The position numbers were made by a program, and so were the translations under genes. The notes under the pieces are model-generated. The model made no database searches. It saw only the letters and a list, made by a program, of their open reading frames with translations, and was not told the DNA's origin. From contig NZ_LR593886.1 in the NCBI RefSeq assembly GCF_901538265.1, positions 1,612,001 to 1,676,000 on the forward strand: a stretch of DNA of 64,000 nt, in the 5' to 3' direction. Below are positions 8,301-17,993 of this stretch, in pieces; positions within the stretch are counted from its first letter, which is position 1, and each line of letters starts with the position of its first letter. Origin of the DNA: Gemmata massiliana. GTDB lineage: Bacteria; Planctomycetota; Planctomycetia; Gemmatales; Gemmataceae.

Positions 8301-9638
8301 TCAGTCCGGGAAGATGCGGACGCTGTTCTTGCGCCACAGGTCATCGACCAGCTTCTTGTACTCGGCGTCCATGATGGTCTTGGTCAGCTTCTCGCGAATC
8401 TTGTTTTGGACGGCCGAATCGAACGGCTGCACCCCGGCGTAGTCGCGCTCGACCACCTTCACGATGTGGTACCCGGTCGGGGTCTGGATCAGCCCGCTGG
8501 TCTGGCCCGGTTTCAGGGACCATACCGTTGACTCGACGTCGATGGGCTGGATCTCATTGCGCTTCTCCCCAGTGCCGAACCCCTTTTGCTGTTTCGCGAT
8601 CCCCTCGTCGAACTTCATCGCGAGCTGGCCGAAGTCGGCCCCGTTCGACGCCTGCTGCCACAGCGCGGTGGCCTGCTTTTGTGCGTCCTCGGGGGTCTTG
8701 TAGTTCTTCATGGCGACGAACAGGTGCTGCCACTTCACGCGGTCCGGGGCCTGAAACTGGTCGGGGTACCGATCGTAGTAGTCGCGGATCTCGCCCAGAC
8801 CGGCCCGGTGGACCTTCTCCCGCAGCGCGCTGCTGATGTACTGCTCGGCCATCATCTGGCGCTCCAGCTGGCGCCGGATCACCTCGACGGTCAGCCCCTG
8901 GGCGCGCAGGACCGCGGCGAACTCCTCGTCCGACTTGGCTCCGGTCTCGGTCCGGATCGCGCGCATCTGGCGGTTCGTCGTTTGCGTCGCGGCCTCCTTG
9001 ATCTCGTCGATGACGTTCATCTTGTTGGCTTTTTTCAGCTTCGCGTACATCTCGTCGAGCACCAGTTCGCGCTCGATCGTCTTGCGGAGCACCTGTTCGT
9101 ACATCTGCTTCTGCTTCGCGGTCCGCGCGGTCCCTTCGAGGGCGGCCAGTTCGCGATATTGCTGGTACACGGCCTCAATGATTTCCTGGTCGGTGATGAC
9201 GTTGTTCGCACCGATGATGGCCACGATCTTGATGCGCGGGTCGCTCGTCCGGAGCAGGTCGGGCACGCCGCCCTTCGTGCCGCCGACCGCGGCCGTTTTC
9301 TGGATGTCGCCCTTCGCGCCCGCGGGCACCGGGCTACCCATGATCGGTCCCCCACTGACCGCGGGAACCACGATCGGGAGGTCGGCCGGTCGGGTCGGGG
9401 CGATCGGCCCGAGCGGGTCTGCGGTTGCGGGCACACCTGGCGAGACGGGCGTGCCCGCAACCGGCGTTATTGGGGCCGGCGGGGTAATCGGGGCAGGGGG
9501 CGCGACAGGCGCGACCGGGTCGGCGGTTTGTGGGAACTGGCCGCGTGCGACCTGTGTGCCCTTGTCCGACTGACAACCGATTACGGCGAGTCCGGCGACC
9601 AGCAGCAAACAGCGGCACAGCGGGTTCGCGGCGTCCAT
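8301..9638 (-). CDS. PpiC-type peptidyl-prolyl isomerase lipoprotein
   Basis: A 445-residue lipoprotein (lipobox AVIGC, Cys22) followed by a Pro/Ala/Thr-rich linker (~35-100), a SurA-like helical region (~130-275) and a parvulin (rotamase) domain in the C-terminal third. The latter contains the order FQAPDRVKWQHLFVAMKN, ADFGQLAMKFDEG and GLIQTPTGYHIVKVVERD, which are classic PpiC motifs. It probably helps folding of exported proteins at the membrane surface. The ATG at 9638 gives the signal peptide; a longer in-frame start to 9860 is rejected because it would run across the stem-loop and into the DUF4340 gene. Confidence 0.88.
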   Translation of the reverse strand: MDAANPLCRCLLLVAGLAVIGCQSDKGTQVARGQFPQTADPVAPVAPPAPITPPAPITPVAGTPVSPGVPATADPLGPIAPTRPADLPIVVPAVSGGPIMGSPVPAGAKGDIQKTAAVGGTKGGVPDLLRTSDPRIKIVAIIGANNVITDQEIIEAVYQQYRELAALEGTARTAKQKQMYEQVLRKTIERELVLDEMYAKLKKANKMNVIDEIKEAATQTTNRQMRAIRTETGAKSDEEFAAVLRAQGLTVEVIRRQLERQMMAEQYISSALREKVHRAGLGEIRDYYDRYPDQFQAPDRVKWQHLFVAMKNYKTPEDAQKQATALWQQASNGADFGQLAMKFDEGIAKQQKGFGTGEKRNEIQPIDVESTVWSLKPGQTSGLIQTPTGYHIVKVVERDYAGVQPFDSAVQNKIREKLTKTIMDAEYKKLVDDLWRKNSVRIFPD

Positions 9639-9710
9639 GCCAGCCCTCAGCGCGTAGATACGAGTGTTGCGACTCGCGGATATAGCGTGGAATGGTGGAA
9701 GTGCAAGTGA

Positions 9711-9742
9711 GAAGCGCCCGACACAAGAGTGCCGGGCGCTTC
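9711..9742 (-). terminator. stem-loop after the DUF4340 gene
   Basis: Perfect 10-bp GC-rich arms (GAAGCGCCCG at 9711-9720, CGGGCGCTTC at 9733-9742) with a 12-base loop, 44 bases downstream of the DUF4340 stop on the minus strand. Only a weak T-content follows, so termination is probable but not certain. It separates the ABC/GldG operon from the PpiC gene. Confidence 0.55.
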
Positions 9743-9786
9743 GTATTGGTCGACCAGTTGCGCGAGAATCGCGGCGCCTATCTTGC

Positions 9787-12700
9787 CTATTTCTTCTGGA
9801 TGTACGTCGCGCGGTCGCGTGTGAGGCGTGCGGTATCCGCCGCGGAGAGAACGAACACATCGGAGCGGTTCTTATCGACCACGCGCGCGTAGCGCTGTTT
9901 GTCGCTCGTGCCGCCGACCACGCCGCCGACTTCGAGCACGCGCTTGCTGCCGTCCTTGAACGTGACCGTGAGTGCCACTTCCGGCTTGTCCAGCCCGAAG
10001 AGTTTCGGGTCGCCTTTCTCGTCCACCGCGAAGCGCTCCACCTGAAGTGCGGTCAGGCTGCCGAGCAGTTCCGCGATCGCGGGCGCGCTGACCACGTCGG
10101 TCGGGGCCGCGGGATCGGCCCACGCGGTCCCGTTCTTCTGGAGTGTGAAGGTCTTGTTGCCGCGGGTGATTTCGATCGTTTCCGCCTGGAACGCATCGAT
10201 CGTCCACGGTTTCCGCGTGCGGTATTCTGCGAGCACCTTCCCGGTTTGCGCCACACCCAACAGGGCTACTATGCCGTCTTTGTTGGACCGCACGTGAACG
10301 CGGCCGTCCGGGGCCATCTTGCCGACCAGGAGCGTGAGCACGGTCTTGTCACCGTTGGTGACGGTCCACGTCGCTTCCGGCTTGTCGAGGCCGAACGGTT
10401 TCAGGTCCGTGGGTTTCTCGGCCACCCAGTCGCTCGCGCGCAGTTTGCCGAGTTCGTTCACCAGATCGTCGAGCGCGGCCTGTTCCGCATCGGCCGCGAT
10501 GGGGGCCGTGACCTTCCAGGTGCCGTTCACTTTGGAGAAGGTGATCTTCCGATCGCCGCGCTCGAGCTGGAGCTTGTCCGCGTCCACGAACTTGACGAGC
10601 GTCCGGTCGCGGAAGGACACCGGCGCGGCGAGCAGTTTTTGCGCGATCGCGCCATTCAGAACACCCACGGTCGCGTCGGCACCTGCGGCCTCGATAGTGA
10701 CGTAACGGTCGCCGTCGGGTTTGGCAGCGTCCACGGGGCGGCCCACACGCAGTATCTTCTGTTCGGCCTTCTCGCCCACGGTCAGGGCGATTGTCGCTTC
10801 AGGCGGTTCGAGGCCGTACTGCTTGAGAACGTCGTCCTTCTTGCCGAACGCCGCGACCTTTTCGGCCCGCAACCGGCCGAACGCCTCGGCGAGTTCGTCC
10901 ATCAGCGGTTGATCGGCCTTCTGCTTGGCGGGCTTCACGACGTCCCACCCCACGGTCGCGCTCGGAGCGAGTTCGAGTTCTTCCTTGCCCTTCGTCCGCA
11001 GTAAACCGTTCAGCGTGGCCGGGTCGAACGCGAGAAGGGTACGATCAGCAAACTCCAATTTGGTCCGCGCGAGTTGCGCGACCGCGGCCCCAGGAAGTAC
11101 GCCAACCGCCTTGCCGTCGTCCACGCGCACGAACCGCCCGCCGAGCACGTCGAGCTTCCCGAACTGAATTTTGTGCGTGGTGGGCTTGTCGCCGCCGAGT
11201 GTGACGGTGAGCGTGAATGCGGGCTTGTCCAGTCCGAAGTCGGCCCACTTCACCGCGTCGCCGTAGGCCGCGAGGCGCTCGACCGGGAGCGGTGCGAGGA
11301 GCGTTACCAACTGTCCCGCTGCGACCGTGTCGACGGTGAACGCAGCGCCCTCGGCCTTCCACACGCCCTTATCGTCTTTCGCCAGGGTGACGGCGTTTTC
11401 GGGCTTTTCACCGCTAATTTGGACCTTCGTGACCTTCGCCGTATCGAGGAACAGCAGGTTCCGATCGAGCAGCGCGAGCGGCGACATTTGGACCGCGAAC
11501 AGGTACCCGGGCGGGATCACGAACACGGGAGCGTTCGGCTCGTCGAGCTTCGCGTAGCGGTCGAAACCGCCGGGCGTGACGCCGCCGATGACGACGGTCT
11601 TCGTTACGTTGCGTTCCGTATCGCCGGTCTTTTCGGTGTAGGCGAACTTCACCTTTGCGAGCGGCTTGTCGAAGCCGAACTTCGCCGGGTCGGTCGCGGA
11701 GAGGGCTTCGTACTTGGCCGCGTTCAATACGCCCAAACCGGTGAGCGCGGGTTGAGCGGTGACGAACGGGACCGGGGCCGTGAACGGACCGGAGAGTTTC
11801 CAGTTCGTGCCGTCCTTCGCGAGCGCGAACGAATCGCCCGGCGTGTCGAAGCGGGTGATCTCCGCGCTGGCGACCTTGTCCACCGGCACGTTCCACACTT
11901 GCAGCGGTAGTAACCCGAGCGGACCGGCCGCGAGGCTCTCCGTGGTGGTCGCGGCGAGGCCGAACACGTTTCCGCCGTCGAGCCGCGCGAACACCTCGGT
12001 CGACTTACCCGGGCGCGGGCCGCCGACTTCGAGCTTGTACGTGCGGTCGTTACCGAACGTGAGCTGAACCGTGAGTTTCGGCTTATCGAGTCCGTATTCG
12101 GCCGGGTTCGTGGCGCTTTCGGCGATGAACTCCGTGGCCTGAAGCCCGTTGAGTTGCCCGAGCAAGTTCGCCACGTTCGCCGGGTCCGTGTCGGACGCGA
12201 CCGGAGCTGTAAGTTTCCAGGCGTCGCCCGCCGACCCCTTCTCTTGTTTCAGCGTGAACCCGAGCGGCCCGTCCACGCTCAGCGCGACGAGTTTCGCGTC
12301 CGCGGTGTCGAGCAGTTTACGTCCGCGATAGGCGATGGCCGGGCGCGTGAAGGTCGCGGAGACGCGCTCCGGGAACAGCTTGGGCGCGAGCCAGCCCGTC
12401 GCTTCGGGCGCGCCCGCGATGCGATCGTCCGTGAGTGTGATGCGCGACCAACCGGCGAGTTGGAGTGGGAGTTTCCCTTTCGCGAAGTCGGGCGCGCCGA
12501 CGAGCAGCTTGTACTCCCGGGCGGGCGCTTCCGGCTCGCCCTCGGGACGCTTCTCGCGGGCTACAACGGTGATTGTCGTCGTGGTCGCGGGTGTGAAACC
12601 GCGCTTTTGGGGCTCGGCCCGATAGAGGTCGGTTAAGGAATCGCCGCGGAAGCCCGCGAGCCGGTTGACGAGTTCCTCGACGCGGGGCGTGTCCGCGAGC

Positions 12701-14193
12701 AGCGGGTTCGGTTTCTGATCGATGAGCCAGCGGTCCTGCTTCTCGTCGTCCTTGGTCGCCTTCGGGTTCCCCGCCTTCTTGGTCAGCGCGATCGGCGGTT
12801 TGCCGGGGGCCGCGATCGTGACCGCTTGAACGTCTTCCGTGGCGAACCGTGCGACGGTCGAATCGGCCAGCTCACCGGCTTTCGCGAACAGTCCGTCCAG
12901 CTTGTCGGCGGCGACGGTGAAGAGCTGCGAGTTGCCCTCGATTTGCGCGTACCGAGACGTGGTTTGGACCTTGCGCGGAATGGTGCGCGGGGGCGTCCCC
13001 ATCGGGCCGGGGATCGTCACCATTTCTTCGCGCTCGGTGACTTTCGCGGTGCCACCGAACTTCACCGTGACCGTGCTCCCGTCCTTCAACCGCACGCTGA
13101 CGGACTGTTTGGACTTTTTCAGGTCTTCGAGCGGGTTCGGAACGACTTCGGGGTGGAGCCGCGTGACCGCGACCAGGAACGATTCCGCCGGCACCGCGAA
13201 CTGGCGCGCGAGGGCGAACGGCTGATCGACCGTGTGTCCGCCCTGTCCGGCGGGCACGAAGTTTTCGACCCACAGTTCCGGGATCGCGGTGAGGATCTGC
13301 TGGAGTTTCGCGGGATCAACCCGATCACGCACGGGGGCTTCGAGTGCCCAGGCGTCTGCAAGGCGGTCGGGTTGGACGGTTGCTTCTGCTCCCCGGGTTG
13401 TGACGGTGGGGGCCGGGGTCGGTCCGGTGCGCTTCAGGGTGAAGTTACCGGTGGAGGGCCACGGCGTCAGGCCGAAGATCGTCGCGTTCTTGTTGGTGAC
13501 CCGGATCTCCTCGACCGCGGCGCCGGGGAGCGTGACGGTGGTGGGGAGGCTCGGTTCCGGGGGCGCGCCGGGTTGCATGAGCGACGGGCCGCCCGCGATC
13601 TTGACGCGCTCCACGTCCGAGAAGAGTTGCCGGCGGCGGTACGCTTCGGCCGGTCGGCGCAGCACCGGCATTACGTCCGGACCGAGCTTGAGCACCTCGT
13701 TGGCGCCGTTCACGCGGACGAACGCGGCTCGCGTGAACGCGGTCTCGCCGGCGCTCGGTTTGGGTTCGCCGCACTTGAGGACGTACTCTTTGCTGTTCGC
13801 GGTCACCTTAACGGTGAGTGGTTTCTGGTCGTCCGCCAGTCCGTAAGCGGCGAGGTTCGAGGTGTCGGGAAGGGCGATCGGCTGGAACCGGGTGCGCAGG
13901 TTCGCGAGCGCGCCGACGAGTTCGTCCACCTCGACGGAGCGGAGCGGCCAGTTGCCCGGCTGCGTCCACCCCTTGGCGCCCTTTTCGAGCACGAACTGTT
14001 CGCCGCCCGCCGGTTGGACCTCGATGCGGGTCACAGTCGCGGGGGTGAAGTCGGTTTCGATCGCGGTGAGTGCGGACGGGTCCGTGGGGGCGGACTTCCG
14101 GCCGACGTTCGGCGCCCACGTGTCGCCCTTCCACAGCCACACGCCGGCGCCGGCCGCGAGGATCACGAGGACGAAGGTCGATTTCCAGTTCAT
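9787..14193 (-). CDS. giant repetitive DUF4340 protein
   Basis: A 1468-residue membrane-anchored protein with one N-terminal helix (~residues 6-20) and a large extracytoplasmic part. DUF4340 modules recur: a motif of the form [YF]G[LF][DAE]xxP followed by a beta strand appears at about residues 117, 700, 839, 986, 1126, 1267 and 1399, giving a period of roughly 140 residues in the C-terminal half; a further degenerate copy may lie near 531. Each unit includes DxxTW/WK, 'LVxxLxxLRA' and LEVGG-like segments. DUF4340 proteins normally have one or two modules of 300-500 residues, so this is very long. It is the last gene of an operon with a GldG-like protein, ABC-2 permease and ATPase. The ATG at 14193 is preferred to an in-frame TTG at 14205. 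Function is unknown; a role in an envelope ABC machine is inferred from context. Confidence 0.85.
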   Translation of the reverse strand: MNWKSTFVLVILAAGAGVWLWKGDTWAPNVGRKSAPTDPSALTAIETDFTPATVTRIEVQPAGGEQFVLEKGAKGWTQPGNWPLRSVEVDELVGALANLRTRFQPIALPDTSNLAAYGLADDQKPLTVKVTANSKEYVLKCGEPKPSAGETAFTRAAFVRVNGANEVLKLGPDVMPVLRRPAEAYRRRQLFSDVERVKIAGGPSLMQPGAPPEPSLPTTVTLPGAAVEEIRVTNKNATIFGLTPWPSTGNFTLKRTGPTPAPTVTTRGAEATVQPDRLADAWALEAPVRDRVDPAKLQQILTAIPELWVENFVPAGQGGHTVDQPFALARQFAVPAESFLVAVTRLHPEVVPNPLEDLKKSKQSVSVRLKDGSTVTVKFGGTAKVTEREEMVTIPGPMGTPPRTIPRKVQTTSRYAQIEGNSQLFTVAADKLDGLFAKAGELADSTVARFATEDVQAVTIAAPGKPPIALTKKAGNPKATKDDEKQDRWLIDQKPNPLLADTPRVEELVNRLAGFRGDSLTDLYRAEPQKRGFTPATTTTITVVAREKRPEGEPEAPAREYKLLVGAPDFAKGKLPLQLAGWSRITLTDDRIAGAPEATGWLAPKLFPERVSATFTRPAIAYRGRKLLDTADAKLVALSVDGPLGFTLKQEKGSAGDAWKLTAPVASDTDPANVANLLGQLNGLQATEFIAESATNPAEYGLDKPKLTVQLTFGNDRTYKLEVGGPRPGKSTEVFARLDGGNVFGLAATTTESLAAGPLGLLPLQVWNVPVDKVASAEITRFDTPGDSFALAKDGTNWKLSGPFTAPVPFVTAQPALTGLGVLNAAKYEALSATDPAKFGFDKPLAKVKFAYTEKTGDTERNVTKTVVIGGVTPGGFDRYAKLDEPNAPVFVIPPGYLFAVQMSPLALLDRNLLFLDTAKVTKVQISGEKPENAVTLAKDDKGVWKAEGAAFTVDTVAAGQLVTLLAPLPVERLAAYGDAVKWADFGLDKPAFTLTVTLGGDKPTTHKIQFGKLDVLGGRFVRVDDGKAVGVLPGAAVAQLARTKLEFADRTLLAFDPATLNGLLRTKGKEELELAPSATVGWDVVKPAKQKADQPLMDELAEAFGRLRAEKVAAFGKKDDVLKQYGLEPPEATIALTVGEKAEQKILRVGRPVDAAKPDGDRYVTIEAAGADATVGVLNGAIAQKLLAAPVSFRDRTLVKFVDADKLQLERGDRKITFSKVNGTWKVTAPIAADAEQAALDDLVNELGKLRASDWVAEKPTDLKPFGLDKPEATWTVTNGDKTVLTLLVGKMAPDGRVHVRSNKDGIVALLGVAQTGKVLAEYRTRKPWTIDAFQAETIEITRGNKTFTLQKNGTAWADPAAPTDVVSAPAIAELLGSLTALQVERFAVDEKGDPKLFGLDKPEVALTVTFKDGSKRVLEVGGVVGGTSDKQRYARVVDKNRSDVFVLSAADTARLTRDRATYIQKK

Positions 14194-14264
14194 CTCGGTT
14201 ACCAACAGGTGCCGGTGTTACGGCCCGGTGCGGGGCCAAGAAGACAGCACTCGCTAACTCACGT

Positions 14265-16883
14265 TTACCGCATCCGTCGGCGCATCATCGCGAGCAGTCC
14301 CGCGTAGGCCGCCACGAGGGGCAATCCGACGGCGGCCCCGAGCTGCCACAAGTTCTTCGCGCGGTCGTCGAGTTCGACGCGCGGGTACTGCCACGCCGGT
14401 TGGTCCGACTTGGGCAGCCGGTCCTCGCGCGCGGTCAGCCAGTTGACCGTGTGGAGCAGCAATTTTTCCTGCGCGGGCTTCAACTCTTGGCCGCTGAACA
14501 GGTGCCCGCTGCCGAACACGACCGTGCGCTGCGTGGGGCGCTCGATCTTGGTGGCCGCGACCGAGAGGCCGACCGCCAGCATACTGTCCACCGGGGCGAG
14601 TAGTGCGGCAGCAGCCTCCTGGCGCTCGTAGTCCTCGTCCACCCACGACGCGGGGATCTTGTTCTCGATCGCCACACCAATCGAGAACGGGCCGCGTTTT
14701 TCTTCGTCGCGCCCGCCCTTTTTCGGGTCGTCGAGGGTGGTCGGTTCGTACTTGGGAGCGTACACGAGTGCCCGGCTCCCGTCCGGGCGTCGACCGACCC
14801 GCGGATACGGTTGCAGTTCGCTCCAACTGTCGGCCGCGGTGAACGCGATCTCCCCGGTAAATGGTTGGAAGCGCTGCCAATCGGTGATGACCGAAACCGG
14901 GCGCACGGCTCGCAGTTGAATCCCGAATTTTTGGTTGGGCGCGTCCTGGGTAGTGTGGTCGTCGGTCCGCGCTGCGGTGCGCTCGGTGAGTCGGTACGCG
15001 GCGGCGATCGGGTTGAGCTTGAGTTGCGATTCGGAACCCGCGCTCCCGATTGTCAGCCGGGGCACGCTGGCCGCCCCGCCGCCGAACTGGTCGCCGCGGG
15101 TGAGTGCCTTCGGTTCGCCGTCGAACAGGATCACCGAGCGCCCCAAATCGATCCCGCGCTCGGCGAGCATTTTTTCGAGATCATCGGTCGCGTTCGCGAT
15201 TTCCTTTGTGAACTCTTTGTCGAACTCCTCTGCGGGTGCGCTCGGGGCGGTGGCCACTTGTGGGGTGATCGGCCCAAGGCACGCGAGTACTGGCTTACCC
15301 TGCTTCATGAACGCCTTCACCACTTTCGCCTGTTCTTTGCTGAGCGCGTGCAAGTTTGCTTCCACGCCCGGTCCCTTCATCGCGTCCTCGGTCGTGTAGC
15401 GCGGGACGATGAGCAGGTCCACGTCGGCGAGTTGCTTCGTGAACTTCGCGCTCACGTCGGTCATGCGCCGGTCCTGGAGCGGGCGCTCGTCCTTCATCGC
15501 CTCGGCGAGCCGCTTTTCCGCTTCCTGTTTTTTCTTGCTCGCTTCTTCGAGTTCGTCCTGGGCGCGCTTCAGTCTCTTGGCGAGGAGGGCGAGCAGCTCC
15601 GGTTCGCTGCCCTCGGTGATGGCCCCGCGCACGAATCGCTGGTAGAATGCTTTGCGCTCCTCCCAGGGGCGTCCCTTGATCTTTTCGACCAGTCCGCGGA
15701 TGGCCTCGAATTGAGCCACCTCCGCGCGGGCGGAAACGGCTTCGGCCTCGGCGTCCTCGAATTCCCCCTCCAGGCGCTCCAGAGTGCTCTCTTCGCGCGT
15801 GTCCGCGGCCGGCTTGAGGTCCGTAAGCGCGCGGGCACTGGCCCACCCCTTTTTCAGCACGATGTCGACGACGTCGAACCCCTGCGTGGTGAGCGACTGT
15901 TTCAGACCGGCGAGAGTGAATCGTGTGTCGTCGGACCCGGTGGTGAGTAGTTCGTGAACGACGCACACCGCGACCTTGGGCCGGCGCTCTTGTACCGTAA
16001 CGATGCGCCGGGCGAACGTCTCGATTCCCTGCGGGAGCAGCACGAGGTTGGCCCGCCCGCCGTTGGCTTCCTCGCTGGCGGTCTTGTCCAGTTGCATGAA
16101 CTCGTTGAACGAGAGCCGCTGAACGCGCTTGTTCGCGTGGAAGAAGATGCTGTTTTCGGGGGCCGCGTTGAGGGCCGTGAGCAGTTCGGGAGCGTCTTTG
16201 GTGAGTGCGTCGCGCTCGCGCTGGTACCCGAACGCTTCGGTGTCCAGCACCACCACTTTGAACTGCGGGCCGAGCGCGCGGAACTGGTCCACGAGGTCGC
16301 GCACCTTTTCCGTCACCTTCTCCTCGGCGGCCTTCGTGTACGAGTCGCGTTGAGGGGCGACCCGGCCGAAGTTGTGTGTTTGGTGGACGACGATCGTGGT
16401 CGGTGAAGACGCTCGGAGTTGACTCAATTCGTTCGTGATTTCCGCCGGCAGCGTGAACCGCTGATCGCGGGTGCTGTCGATCCGGCCGTAGTGCGAGAAC
16501 GAGTAGATGTTCACGCACACGAGTAGCGCGACGGCTGCAACCGCGCCGATAGTGGCCGTCGTGCTCGCGGCCGCGCGTCGCGTGGCGCCGAAGAGCAGCC
16601 CGAGTGCTTCGACCACCAGCGCGAGCGCCACTGCACCCAACCCGCCGACGATCGCCCAGGACGCGAATTTCGCGAGTTCGCCGTGGGCGCCGGTGGTTCC
16701 GGCCTTGAGCACATCGGGCACGGACAGCCAGCCGCTCCACGACGTGAGGTTGACTGGCGGGAGCGAGATCGAGGCGAGCGGCAACCCGACCACGACCGCC
16801 ATGAAGCCGGTGGCCCCGAGCGCGCGGATCAGGAACCGGAACCGGCTGCCCCAAGTCGTGCGTTGGCGTGAATCAGTAGCCAT
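14265..16883 (-). CDS. GldG-like ABC-associated membrane protein
   Basis: An 872-residue protein. Three N-terminal membrane helices (~21-40, 76-98, 108-127) precede a large extracytoplasmic domain of the GldG / ABC-type uncharacterised transport family (DQRFTLPAEITNELSQL at ~140, IVVHQTHNFGRV, FKVVVLDTEAFGY), and a single C-terminal helix (~845-865) ends in a short RRRMR tail. Around residues 363-470 a charged, coiled-coil-like stretch (ERLEGEFEDAEAEAVSARAE and LKRAQDELEEASKKKQEAEK) is inserted before the DVDLLIVPRYTTEDAM segment; this makes the protein longer than common GldG homologues. It lies 51 bases after the permease and 71 bases before the DUF4340 gene. GldG partners are needed for gliding in Bacteroidota, but here the role is unknown. 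Confidence 0.85.
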   Translation of the reverse strand: MATDSRQRTTWGSRFRFLIRALGATGFMAVVVGLPLASISLPPVNLTSWSGWLSVPDVLKAGTTGAHGELAKFASWAIVGGLGAVALALVVEALGLLFGATRRAAASTTATIGAVAAVALLVCVNIYSFSHYGRIDSTRDQRFTLPAEITNELSQLRASSPTTIVVHQTHNFGRVAPQRDSYTKAAEEKVTEKVRDLVDQFRALGPQFKVVVLDTEAFGYQRERDALTKDAPELLTALNAAPENSIFFHANKRVQRLSFNEFMQLDKTASEEANGGRANLVLLPQGIETFARRIVTVQERRPKVAVCVVHELLTTGSDDTRFTLAGLKQSLTTQGFDVVDIVLKKGWASARALTDLKPAADTREESTLERLEGEFEDAEAEAVSARAEVAQFEAIRGLVEKIKGRPWEERKAFYQRFVRGAITEGSEPELLALLAKRLKRAQDELEEASKKKQEAEKRLAEAMKDERPLQDRRMTDVSAKFTKQLADVDLLIVPRYTTEDAMKGPGVEANLHALSKEQAKVVKAFMKQGKPVLACLGPITPQVATAPSAPAEEFDKEFTKEIANATDDLEKMLAERGIDLGRSVILFDGEPKALTRGDQFGGGAASVPRLTIGSAGSESQLKLNPIAAAYRLTERTAARTDDHTTQDAPNQKFGIQLRAVRPVSVITDWQRFQPFTGEIAFTAADSWSELQPYPRVGRRPDGSRALVYAPKYEPTTLDDPKKGGRDEEKRGPFSIGVAIENKIPASWVDEDYERQEAAAALLAPVDSMLAVGLSVAATKIERPTQRTVVFGSGHLFSGQELKPAQEKLLLHTVNWLTAREDRLPKSDQPAWQYPRVELDDRAKNLWQLGAAVGLPLVAAYAGLLAMMRRRMR

Positions 16884-16934
16884 GACGGTTTCGCGTTGTG
16901 TGTTTCGTGTTTCCCGGTGCCGCCAGCGGACCAC

Positions 16935-17918
16935 TTAACGGAGCCGGCGAGCTTCGAGCGCGCGCACGGTCAGGTAGAGGCAACACAGTGTCGCGGTGAC
17001 GTAGAGCACGAGCGGGCGGGTGTCGATCACCCCGCGGGTGAAGTCGCGGCGGAAGTGCTCTGGCACGCTGACGTAGTACAGGAGCGCGTCCCACTGGCTG
17101 CCCGAATCGACTTGCCACCTCAGTGCGGCCGGCAGGACGAACCCCAAGCCGAGTAGGAGCGAGAGCATCCACGCGACCAACTGACTCTTCACCCAGCTCG
17201 AAACGAGCAGCCCCAGAGCGAGGAACATTGCACCAGCCAGGACCACGCCGAGGTACGACGTGAGCACCGGCATCGGGTCGATGTTCGCGGTGATGTGGAC
17301 GAGGTGCCGGGCGTCCTTCGTGGCGTGCAAGTACCCGCCGGCGCCGGCCAACCCCAACCCGAGCAACCCGAACAGCAGCACGAGCCACCCGTTCGACTCG
17401 AACCAGAACCCGAGCTTGGCCGAAACGAGCAGGAAGATCCCTACGAGCAGCATCACGGAATAAAGCGTGAAATTCCCCTGCCACTCCGCGCGGAGGTCGG
17501 CGAGGACGGGCACGTAGACCAGCGTCGTGGCCCACAGGAGCAAGTAGAAGGCGAAGCACGCGACGAACTTGGCCAGTACGACCTGCCAGTCGCGGATCGG
17601 GGCCGTGAGGAGTGATTCGAGCGTGCCGCTGCCGCGCTCTTCGGCGATCAGGCGCGACGTGATGATGCCGGTGACGGCCGGGAACAGCCCCCAGAACAGC
17701 ACCCCCGCGACCAGCGCGCCGGGCGGGTTCTCGGCCCCGCCGAGCATCACCTGCATCGGGTACTCGACGCCCTGCGGCCCCTTCTCGGTGAGCAACCCGA
17801 CGACGAGCCAGAACAGCAACCCGTTCAGCACGAGGAAGCCGAACAGCGCGACGTACCCGATCGGCCCTGTGAAGTACGCGGCGAACTCGCGGCGGATCAG
17901 ACTGCACGTTGCTCGCAT
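16935..17918 (-). CDS. ABC-2 type permease (GldF-like)
   Basis: A 327-residue integral membrane protein with about six helices: an N-terminal helix after IRREFAAYFTGPIGYVALFG, then clusters at ~60-85, 105-135, 145-165, 180-200, 215-245 and ~285-310. The sequence ERGSGTLESLLTAPIRDWQVVLAKF is the hallmark cytoplasmic loop of ABC-2 permeases, as in GldF and NosY. It pairs with the ATPase encoded 75 bases upstream. The transported substrate is unknown. Confidence 0.9.
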   Translation of the reverse strand: MRATCSLIRREFAAYFTGPIGYVALFGFLVLNGLLFWLVVGLLTEKGPQGVEYPMQVMLGGAENPPGALVAGVLFWGLFPAVTGIITSRLIAEERGSGTLESLLTAPIRDWQVVLAKFVACFAFYLLLWATTLVYVPVLADLRAEWQGNFTLYSVMLLVGIFLLVSAKLGFWFESNGWLVLLFGLLGLGLAGAGGYLHATKDARHLVHITANIDPMPVLTSYLGVVLAGAMFLALGLLVSSWVKSQLVAWMLSLLLGLGFVLPAALRWQVDSGSQWDALLYYVSVPEHFRRDFTRGVIDTRPLVLYVTATLCCLYLTVRALEARRLR

Positions 17919-17993
17919 TCGCTCGTTCCTCGCGACCGTCAGTGCTTGCTCAGTAGTTCGCCGTATGACCCCGAACGCGGCCCCGGGCGCCGA

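Noticed and set aside
12826-14307. 493-residue open frame antisense to the DUF4340 gene
   Set aside because: Arg/Glu/Gly/Val-rich composition typical of GC-rich shadow frames; no family motif; the minus-strand gene has clear DUF4340 motifs.
15295-16854. 519-residue frame overlapping the GldG-like gene on the same strand
   Set aside because: Arg/Gly/Pro-rich out-of-frame translation of the real gene.
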